Below are positions 1 to 5,163 of a stretch of 5,163 nt of DNA, in pieces. The stretch covers positions 1 to 5,163 of the forward strand of contig JACMMK010000051.1 in the NCBI GenBank assembly GCA_014379045.1, in the 5' to 3' direction. The position numbers and the translations under genes were made by a program. The DNA comes from Burkholderiales bacterium. Lineage in GTDB: Bacteria > Pseudomonadota > Gammaproteobacteria > Burkholderiales > CAIKXV01. The notes beneath the pieces were generated by a model. The model was given only the letters and a program-made list of their open reading frames with translations, did not search any database and was not told the DNA's origin. Each line of letters begins with the position of its first letter. Position 1 is the first letter of the stretch.

Positions 1-541
1 CCCCTACGACTGGCTGATCGCCGCCCTCCCTTCGCCGCAGGCGGCCGACCTGCTTGTCGACGCCCCGACGCTGCGTAGCGAGGCGCTCGCCTGCCCGATG
101 GTGGCCTGCTGGGCGCTGATGATGCGCTTCGACGCGCCGCTACCGGTCAGTTTCGACGCCGCCTTCGTGGCGGGTTCATCGCTCACCTGGATCGCCCGGA
201 ACGATTCGAAACCCGGCCGTCACCCGTCAGCATGCTGGGTGCTGCACGCGGCACGCGAATGGAGCGATGTCCGCTGCGAGCAAACTCCTGAAGCGGTCGT
301 TGCGCCGATGCTTGCAGAATTTGCACGCGTGCTCGGTAGGGCGGTGAGCCCCGCGACTGCGCAGGCGCATCGATGGCGCTATTCAGGGCCTGTGGGAAAG
401 GCCGAGGTGCCTTGCCTGGTCGACCTTACCCGCCGTGCCGGCGCCTGCGGCGACTGGCTGGCAGGTGCGCGGGTCGAGGGTGCGTTCCAGAGCGCCGTGG
501 CGTTGGCCGAACGCATGATTAGTGCAGGCGCGCCGGGTTGA
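1..541 (+). CDS. FAD-dependent amine-oxidase/renalase-like oxidoreductase, C-terminal part (5' end outside window)
   Basis: The reading frame is open from the first full codon at position 2 to a TGA at 539-541, giving 179 residues. The N-terminal Rossmann FAD-binding region (GxGxxG) lies outside the window. The visible part resembles the predicted NAD/FAD-dependent oxidoreductases related to renalase (COG3380 type, about 330 residues from memory), so roughly half is present. Family-like features, numbered from position 2, are a PSPQA segment near residues 10-14, NDSKPGR at 67-73, a WVLHA..WS segment just after it, HRWRYS at 123-128, and the C-terminal FAD-contacting block CGDWLAGARVEGA at about 149-160. 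The usual SG after that block reads SA here. Such proteins are predicted soluble cytoplasmic flavoproteins; the substrate is unknown. The gene converges on the H1-like gene and appears unrelated to the nrd operon. The family is fairly certain; the specific function is not. Confidence 0.85.
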   Translation, partial: PYDWLIAALPSPQAADLLVDAPTLRSEALACPMVACWALMMRFDAPLPVSFDAAFVAGSSLTWIARNDSKPGRHPSACWVLHAAREWSDVRCEQTPEAVVAPMLAEFARVLGRAVSPATAQAHRWRYSGPVGKAEVPCLVDLTRRAGACGDWLAGARVEGAFQSAVALAERMISAGAPG

Positions 542-685
542 GTCTGAAAACAACCACTTCGCACGCAGATTCGACCGCATTCCCGAGTGCGCCGTAGGGT
601 TTATGCCGTGCCTGTCCTGTTCGCCGCACAAAATAATAATTTATCGTCGAATCAATACCTTATGAAATTTTACGGCAGTTTACAC

Positions 686-708
686 CCGGGGACATAGGCG
701 CACCCCGG
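686..708. other. Possible stem-loop, 6-bp GC stem
   Basis: CCGGGG at 686-691 is perfectly complementary to CCCCGG at 703-708, with an 11-nt loop. In the - direction it would lie in the 3' region of the H1-like transcript. No T-run follows directly on either strand, although the - strand becomes AT-rich about 15 bases further on. It could stabilise an mRNA 3' end or be chance in GC-rich DNA. Confidence 0.3.
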
Positions 709-714
709 TCCGTC

Positions 715-723
715 TGCTATGAT
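715..723 (+). promoter_or_regulatory. Extended -10-like sequence (weak promoter candidate)
   Basis: TGCTATGAT fits the extended -10 pattern TGnTAnnaT on the + strand. The bases 17 nt upstream (TAGGCG) do not resemble a -35 box, so any activity would depend on the extended element. Transcription would start near 730 and run towards, and antisense to, the 3' end of the H1-like gene. This is a sequence match only, and such matches arise easily by chance. Confidence 0.2.
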
Positions 724-770
724 TTTCTTGCAGCCCACAAGGCTGATGGAAGCAACTCCAGTCGTTTCTG

Positions 771-810
771 CCCGGTGTCGCGCCCGCGCATCAAAAGCGG
801 GATACACGGG
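771..810. other. Possible long imperfect stem-loop in the H1-like gene 3' region
   Basis: The outer arms 771-778 (CCCGGTGT) and 804-810 (ACACGGG) pair over 7 bp with one bulged G. After a small internal loop, CCCGC at 783-787 pairs with GCGGG at 797-801, leaving a 9-nt loop. On the - strand it begins 27 bases beyond the H1-like stop codon. No T-run follows in either direction, so it is not a typical intrinsic terminator. It may be a 3'-UTR structure that protects the mRNA end. Confidence 0.35.
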
Positions 811-836
811 TCGGAACGGTCGAGATTCAAGCACGG

Positions 837-1475
837 TCAGCGCCCGAAGATTGGGAACGGCCAAGCTCCCGGCACGGTAACCGGCCGGGGTGTTGCGAGA
901 GTCGAGGCGGACGCTGTCACCGGGTGATTCGTAGTTGCCGTCGCGGGCTTCGCTATCGATCTCCCAACCACAGGTTCTTTCGGAGCACTGGCGACCATCG
1001 GTTTTGGGGCTGTCTTTTTTTCCGCGCTCGCATGCGCGTCGGGCAACCGCGGTCTTCCGGCCGGGTGCTGCACCAAGTCGGATTTCGAGATCGATTTCGC
1101 GCCCGACTTCGCACGCGCACCGCTGGTCGACTTCGCCGGTGACGCGGGCCCCCGTATCGGCGCAGCGTTCTTCGCCACCACTTTCAAGCTGCTGGTTGCG
1201 GCTTTGACCGGCGAACGCTTCGCCGCTGCCTTGACGACTGCCCTGCCTCGTTGAGCAGTCGCCGCGTTCTTTTTCACCGCAGTTTTCTTCGCGGCCGTTT
1301 TCTTGGCGACTGCTTTCCTGGCGGCCGGCCGGGCGGTCTTCTTCACGGCCTTTCGGGTCAGCGCGGTGCCGCGCGCTTGCGCCGATGGCGATGACTTGGC
1401 GGTGCGCTTGGCCGATGTTGATTTCCGGGCAGAGGCTTTCTTCGCCGACGATTTCTTTGCGAGCTTTTTCGCCAT
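837..1475 (-). CDS. Histone H1-like, lysine/alanine-rich DNA-binding protein
   Basis: This 212-residue protein resembles the bacterial histone H1-like/AlgP-type nucleoid proteins common in betaproteobacteria, which bind DNA through disordered basic tails in the cytoplasm. It has 33 Lys and 16 Arg against only four acidic residues (D133, D146, E152, E167), with none before residue 133. Residues 1-130 are a K/A/S-rich region with KKxA-type repeats, densest at about 41-70 (KKTA, RKAVAKK, KKTAVKK). Residues 131-212 are richer in Pro, Thr and Ala, contain an AT-hook-like AGRPR at 139-143, and end in an aromatic tail (W205, F207, F210). The ATG at 1473-1475 is supported by AGGGAG six nt upstream. 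There is no signal peptide, membrane segment or enzymatic domain. The gene follows nrdB by 83 nt on the same strand, so co-transcription is possible. The class is well supported by composition, but the exact role is inference and low complexity prevents naming an ortholog. Confidence 0.85.
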   Translation of the reverse strand: MAKKLAKKSSAKKASARKSTSAKRTAKSSPSAQARGTALTRKAVKKTARPAARKAVAKKTAAKKTAVKKNAATAQRGRAVVKAAAKRSPVKAATSSLKVVAKNAAPIRGPASPAKSTSGARAKSGAKSISKSDLVQHPAGRPRLPDAHASAEKKTAPKPMVASAPKEPVVGRSIAKPATATTNHPVTASASTLATPRPVTVPGAWPFPIFGR

Positions 1476-1481
1476 CAGAGA

Positions 1482-1487
1482 CTCCCT
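1482..1487 (-). promoter_or_regulatory. Ribosome binding site of the H1-like gene
   Basis: On the - strand AGGGAG lies six nt before the ATG at 1473-1475. It supports this start codon for the H1-like gene. Confidence 0.7.
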
Positions 1488-1558
1488 AGCATCGCACCGT
1501 CCGATTGCGTGAGATCCATGCGATCCGGACGATCAATTCGGAACCGGCAGTCTGCACG

Positions 1559-2719
1559 TCACTCCCACGACAACGCGCCACCGGTCTGATACTCGATGAC
1601 GCGGGCTTCGAAGAAGTTGCGCTCTTTTTTCAGATCGGTCATCTCGCTCATCCACGGGAACGGATTGCTCGCGCCCGTGAAGAGGGCCTCCAGACCGATC
1701 TGTTGACAGCGTCGATTGGCAATATACCGCAGATACTCCTTGAACATCGGCGCATTCAGACCCAATACGCCGCGCGGCATCGTGTCCTCCGCATAGCGGT
1801 ACTCGAGTTCAACCGCGGTATGCATCAGACGACGGATCTCCTCGCGGAACTCGGGTGTCCACAGATGCGGATTCTCGCCCTTGATCGTATTGATCAGATC
1901 GATGCCGAAGTTGCAGTGCATCGACTCGTCGCGAAGGATGTACTGATACTGCTCGGCGGCGCCGGTCATCTTGTTCTGCCGGCCGAGCGCCAGAATCTGC
2001 ACGAAGCCCACATAGAAGAACAACCCTTCCATGATGCATGCGAACACGATCAGGCTCTTCAACAGCTTCTGATCGTTCTCCGGCGTCCCGGTACGAAACG
2101 TCGGATCGGTCAGCGTGTCGATGAAGGGGATCAGGAACTCATCCTTGCCGCGGATCGACTCCACCTCGTGATACGCGTTGAAAACTTCCGCCTCGTCGAG
2201 TCCCAGCGACTCGACGATGTACTGGTAGGCGTGCGTATGGATCGCCTCTTCGAAGGCCTGGCGCAGCAGGTATTGCCGGCACTCCGGAGCGGTGATGTGG
2301 CGGTAGGTCCCGAGCACGATGTTGTTCGCCGCCAACGAATCGGCGGTGACGAAGAAGCCCAGGTTGCGCTTCACCAGACGGCGTTCGTCGTCGGTGAGTC
2401 CGTTCGGATCCTTCCACAGCGCGATGTCGCGGCTCATCTGGATCTCCTGCGGCATCCAGTGATTCGCGCACGCATCGAGATATTTCTTCCATGCCCACTC
2501 GTACTTGAACGGCACCAGTTGATTGACGTCGGTCTGACCGTTGATGATCCGCTTGTCGTCGGCCGACACGCGTCGTGTGACGGCCGGCGTGTCGCTAGGG
2601 GCGGATCCGTCGCCCGCGAACTCCGCAATCGTCGCCGGATCGGCCGCGCCCCCCGGCGCGGGACGCGTCTGCGCCCGATGTGCCACCCCCGACCCGAAAT
2701 CTTCTTCGAAATGAAGCAT
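1559..2719 (-). CDS. nrdB: Class Ia ribonucleoside-diphosphate reductase, beta (radical) subunit
   Basis: NrdB holds the diiron-tyrosyl radical that starts reduction of ribonucleoside diphosphates in NrdA; it is cytoplasmic and works as a dimer with NrdA. The 386-residue protein is complete. Aligned by eye with E. coli NrdB, the diiron ligands are D127, E158, H161, E231, E265 and H268. The radical tyrosine is Y165 in the ExxHxxxY motif, which argues against the class Ic type where Phe replaces it. W88 matches E. coli W48 and D264 matches D237 on the radical-transfer path. Y377 in the C-terminal EYQTGGALSW is the likely counterpart of Y356, in the tail that docks on NrdA. Residues 1-50 are a variable, Ala/Pro-rich extension. 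The start ATG has a good GAGAGGT ribosome binding site. The gene begins 34 nt after nrdA, so the two form an operon. A long + strand open frame over this gene is a codon-bias shadow. No odd residues were seen. Confidence 0.98.
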   Translation of the reverse strand: MLHFEEDFGSGVAHRAQTRPAPGGAADPATIAEFAGDGSAPSDTPAVTRRVSADDKRIINGQTDVNQLVPFKYEWAWKKYLDACANHWMPQEIQMSRDIALWKDPNGLTDDERRLVKRNLGFFVTADSLAANNIVLGTYRHITAPECRQYLLRQAFEEAIHTHAYQYIVESLGLDEAEVFNAYHEVESIRGKDEFLIPFIDTLTDPTFRTGTPENDQKLLKSLIVFACIMEGLFFYVGFVQILALGRQNKMTGAAEQYQYILRDESMHCNFGIDLINTIKGENPHLWTPEFREEIRRLMHTAVELEYRYAEDTMPRGVLGLNAPMFKEYLRYIANRRCQQIGLEALFTGASNPFPWMSEMTDLKKERNFFEARVIEYQTGGALSWE

Positions 2720-2723
2720 CGTT

Positions 2724-2730
2724 ACCTCTC
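2724..2730 (-). promoter_or_regulatory. Ribosome binding site of nrdB
   Basis: GAGAGGT on the - strand lies four to five nt before the ATG at 2717-2719, inside the 34-nt nrdA-nrdB spacer. It fixes the nrdB start and suggests translation independent of nrdA termination. Confidence 0.75.
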
Positions 2731-2753
2731 GCTGTGATCGCTGACTGCTGAAA

Positions 2754-5163
2754 TTACTGGCACGACTCGCATTCCGGATCGTCGATGGCGCAGAACTGCG
2801 GTTGCGGCCGAACCTCGGCGGGTGGGGCGAGGGCCTCGCGGCTGCTCGCGTTGCCGACTGTATTCACCCCACCCGACACCGACACCGCGTTGAGATGCCC
2901 GGCCTTGATCGTCGACTTCTCAGCATGCGTCGCGCCGACGGTGCGCAGGTAATAGGTGGTCTTCAAGCCGCGCAGCCAGGCGAGCTTGTAGGTCTCGTCG
3001 AGTTTCTTTCCGGACGCAGCCGCCATGTAGATGTTCAGCGACTGTGATTGGTCGATCCACTTCTGCCTGCGCGCCGCCGCCTCGACCAGCCACGAGGGAT
3101 CCACCTCGAACGCCGTGGCGTACAGATTGCGCACTTCGGCCGGAATGCGATCGATCTTCGCCAGGCTTCCGTCGAAATACTTGAGGTCGGAAATCATCAC
3201 CTCGTCCCACATGCCGAGCTTCTTCAGGTCGCGCACCAGATACTCGTTGACGACCGTGAACTCGCCCGACAGGTTCGACTTCACATAGAGGTTCTGGAAC
3301 GTCGGCTCGATGCACTGCGACACGCCGGTGATGTTGGCGATGGTCGCGGTCGGCGCGATCGCCATCGTGTTCGAGTTGCGCATCCCGAAACGCCCGATGC
3401 GGCTGCGCAGTGCATCCCAGTCGAGCGTGGTCGACTCGTCGCACTCGACATAGCCGCCGCGCTGTTCGCGCAGCAGCTTCAAGGTGTCGATCGGCAGCAG
3501 CCCCCGGTCCCACAGAGAGCCCTTGTAGGTCGCGTAGCGGCCGCGTTCGGCGGCAAGATCGCTCGACGCCCAGATCGCGTAATAGGCGATCGCCTCCATC
3601 GACCGGTCAGCGAACTCGACCGCTTCGGGGGACGCCGTCGGAATGCGCAACTCGTGCAGACAGTCCTGGAACCCCATCAAACCGATCCCGACCGGACGGT
3701 GCTTGAGATTCGAATTACGCGCCTTGTTTACCGCGTAGTAATTCAGGTCGATCACGTTGTCGAGCATGCGCATCGCTACGGTAACGGTGCGCTTCAGCTT
3801 GTCGTGATCGATCACCTCGGCGCCCCCGTCGAGCAACAGGTGCGCCTTGAGGTTGATCGAGCCCAGGTTGCAGACCGCGGTTTCTGCCGAGCTCGTGTTC
3901 AGCGTGATCTCGGTGCACAGGTTCGAGCTGTGCACGACCCCGACATGCTGCTGCGGCGAACGGATGTTGCACGGGTCCTTGAAGGTGATCCACGGATGCC
4001 CGGTTTCGAACAGCATCGACAGCATCTTGCGCCACAGCTGCAGCGCGGGGATCTTCTTGAACAGGCGGATCTCGCCCGCCGCGGCCTTCTGTTCGTAGCG
4101 CTCGTACAGCACCTCGAACGCCGCACCGAACGTCTCGTGCAATTCGGGCACGTCGGCGGGCGAGAACAGTGTCCACTCGCCGGCATTCATCACGCGCTTC
4201 ATGAACAGGTCAGGAATCCAGTTCGCCGTGTTCATGTCGTGCGTGCGTCGACGGTCGTCGCCGGTGTTCTTGCGCAGCTCGAGGAATTCTTCGATGTCGA
4301 GATGCCAGGTCTCGAGATACGAACACACCGCTCCTTTGCGTTTGCCGCCCTGGTTGACCGCCACCGCGGTGTCGTTGACCACCTTCAGGAACGGCACGAC
4401 ACCCTGGCTCTTTCCGTTCGTACCCTTGATGTGCGAGCCGAGCGCGCGCACCGGCGTCCAGTCGTTGCCCAGACCGCCGGCGAACTTCTGCAGCATCGCG
4501 TTTTCCTTGATCGCCTCGTAAATTCCGTCGAGATTGTCGGCGACCGTGGTCAGATAGCACGACGACATCTGGCTGTGTCGCGTCCCCGAATTGAACAGGG
4601 TCGGGGTCGAGCTCATGTAGTCGAACGACGACAGCACATTGTAGAACTCGATCGCACGCGCCTCGCGGTCGATCTCGCCCAATGCGAGCCCCATCGATAC
4701 CCGCATGAAGAATGTCTGCGGCATCTCGATCCGGCGCTCGTCGATGTGCAGGAAGTAGCGGTCGTAGAGAATCTGCAGTCCCAGATAGTCGAACTTGAGG
4801 TCGCGATCGGCGACGAGCGCGCGACCGAGACGGTCGAGGTCGTACTGGCCCAGCCGTTCGTCGAGCAACTGGGCCGCGACGCCTTCACGAATAAGGCTCG
4901 GAAACGCCGTGGCGTAGTCGGCGTGCATCTGCGCGTGGCGCTTCTCTTCGCCGAGGGTTTCGATACGCAGGTCATTCAGCAACAGCCGCGCGGTGACGTA
5001 GCTGTAACTCGGCTCCTGTTCGATCAGCGCACGCGCCGACAGAATCGCCGACTTGCGCACTTCGGCGATCGGCACCCCGTCGTAGATGTCCTTCAGCGTC
5101 TGGTCGAAGATCGTCGGCGCGCTCACCTCGGGCAGACCGTGGCAGACGAACTCCACCGCGAGC
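2754..5163 (-). CDS. nrdA: Class Ia ribonucleoside-diphosphate reductase, alpha (catalytic) subunit, N-terminus outside window
   Basis: NrdA reduces NDPs to dNDPs using the radical from NrdB and electrons from thioredoxin or glutaredoxin. The frame is open to the right edge, so the start is missing; GTG at 5154-5156 is an internal Val codon. Numbering from that Val, 800 residues are visible; from memory, betaproteobacterial NrdA is about 950-990 residues. The missing part should include the ATP-cone that senses dATP/ATP. The N-terminal helical domain covers about 15-175 and the ten-stranded barrel about 180-740. Active-site residues are C200 and C429 (redox pair), the N412-L-C414-T-E416 motif (C414 is the thiyl-radical cysteine), and Y735-Y736 on the radical path. 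Specificity loop 2 corresponds to QGGKRKGA at 269-276. After a Ser/Gly/Pro-rich linker the tail ends C796-E-S-C799-Q, the shuttle cysteines that re-reduce the active site. C789 is an extra tail cysteine. The stop is TAA. The gene is co-oriented with nrdB after 34 nt. The promoter lies outside the window. Confidence 0.98.
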   Translation of the reverse strand, partial: LAVEFVCHGLPEVSAPTIFDQTLKDIYDGVPIAEVRKSAILSARALIEQEPSYSYVTARLLLNDLRIETLGEEKRHAQMHADYATAFPSLIREGVAAQLLDERLGQYDLDRLGRALVADRDLKFDYLGLQILYDRYFLHIDERRIEMPQTFFMRVSMGLALGEIDREARAIEFYNVLSSFDYMSSTPTLFNSGTRHSQMSSCYLTTVADNLDGIYEAIKENAMLQKFAGGLGNDWTPVRALGSHIKGTNGKSQGVVPFLKVVNDTAVAVNQGGKRKGAVCSYLETWHLDIEEFLELRKNTGDDRRRTHDMNTANWIPDLFMKRVMNAGEWTLFSPADVPELHETFGAAFEVLYERYEQKAAAGEIRLFKKIPALQLWRKMLSMLFETGHPWITFKDPCNIRSPQQHVGVVHSSNLCTEITLNTSSAETAVCNLGSINLKAHLLLDGGAEVIDHDKLKRTVTVAMRMLDNVIDLNYYAVNKARNSNLKHRPVGIGLMGFQDCLHELRIPTASPEAVEFADRSMEAIAYYAIWASSDLAAERGRYATYKGSLWDRGLLPIDTLKLLREQRGGYVECDESTTLDWDALRSRIGRFGMRNSNTMAIAPTATIANITGVSQCIEPTFQNLYVKSNLSGEFTVVNEYLVRDLKKLGMWDEVMISDLKYFDGSLAKIDRIPAEVRNLYATAFEVDPSWLVEAAARRQKWIDQSQSLNIYMAAASGKKLDETYKLAWLRGLKTTYYLRTVGATHAEKSTIKAGHLNAVSVSGGVNTVGNASSREALAPPAEVRPQPQFCAIDDPECESCQ

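Larger units (their letters stand above)
542..836. other. Intergenic region between convergent genes, no supported gene
   Basis: These 295 bases separate the stop of the renalase-like gene from the stop of the H1-like gene. Positions 630-670 are about 80% A+T (33 of 41 bases), in sharp contrast to the GC-rich surroundings. The right half holds three possible stem-loops (686-708, 731-745, 771-810) and an extended -10-like sequence at 715-723 on the + strand. Short open frames cross the region on both strands, but none has a convincing ribosome binding site or a recognisable product. I found no GC-rich hairpin followed by a T-run in either direction, so transcripts from both sides may end by Rho-dependent termination or 3' processing. 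No tRNA, insertion-sequence end or CRISPR-like repeat is visible. Confidence 0.7.

Noticed and set aside
536..555. GGTTG/CAACC inverted repeat over the stop codon of the renalase-like gene, considered as a terminator
   Set aside because: Only 5 bp with a 10-nt loop and no T-run afterwards.
670..864. 64-residue open frame on the - strand overlapping the end of the H1-like gene
   Set aside because: No recognisable product and most of it is intergenic. The H1-like frame, with its strong composition signal, explains the overlap. I also considered a frameshifted continuation of the H1-like gene, but nothing in the sequence supports it.
719..880. 53-codon + strand frame starting in the extended -10-like sequence
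   Set aside because: No ribosome binding site before the ATG, no recognisable product, and it runs antisense into the H1-like gene.
837..1475. PhaF/phasin-type or AlgP assignment for the Lys/Ala-rich gene
   Set aside because: There is no phasin N-terminal domain, and the long KPAA repeat array typical of AlgP is absent, so only a generic histone H1-like name is justified.
1476..1558. Promoter or terminator between nrdB and the H1-like gene
   Set aside because: A TTGATC on the - strand (1531-1536) could be a -35, but no acceptable -10 lies 16-18 nt downstream. No stable hairpin followed by a T-run is present.
1505..2737. 410-residue open frame on the + strand covering the whole of nrdB
   Set aside because: It is exactly antisense to a clearly conserved gene, has no recognisable motif, and reflects codon bias in GC-rich DNA.
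5154..5156. GTG as the start codon of nrdA
   Set aside because: The frame stays open upstream to the window edge, and the missing ATP-cone shows that the real start lies outside the window.

Overview
This is a GC-rich chromosomal window, most likely from a betaproteobacterium (Burkholderiales or Rhodocyclales). The assignment rests on recall of protein resemblance, not a search. NrdA and NrdB match the betaproteobacterial class Ia type: NrdB ends in EYQTGGALSWE, and NrdA ends in a CESCQ tail after a low-complexity linker. A lysine/alanine-rich histone H1-like gene follows them, as is common in that class.

Layout. At the left edge, on the + strand, is the 3' part (179 codons) of a FAD-dependent amine-oxidase/renalase-like oxidoreductase, ending at 541. 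Positions 542-836 hold no convincing gene. This gap separates convergent genes and contains an AT-rich patch (about 628-674), an extended -10-like sequence and three possible stem-loops, but no canonical intrinsic terminator. The other genes lie on the - strand and are transcribed right to left. nrdA runs from the right edge to 2754 with its N-terminus outside the window. nrdB (2719-1559) follows after 34 nt with a clear ribosome binding site. The histone H1-like gene (1475-837) follows after an 83-nt gap.

Function. NrdA and NrdB are the catalytic and radical-generating subunits of aerobic ribonucleotide reductase, which makes deoxyribonucleotides for DNA synthesis. All key catalytic, metal-ligand and radical-transfer residues can be seen, so the enzyme looks intact apart from the truncation by the window edge. 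The H1-like protein is probably a DNA-binding nucleoid protein. Its position after nrdAB suggests possible co-expression with DNA replication, but that is inference. The main promoter of nrdAB, and any NrdR boxes, would lie upstream of nrdA outside the window.

The window is mostly ordinary housekeeping sequence, and I see no evidence of a new system. The parts most worth a second look are the two-part H1-like protein and the structured 3' region between the convergent genes.
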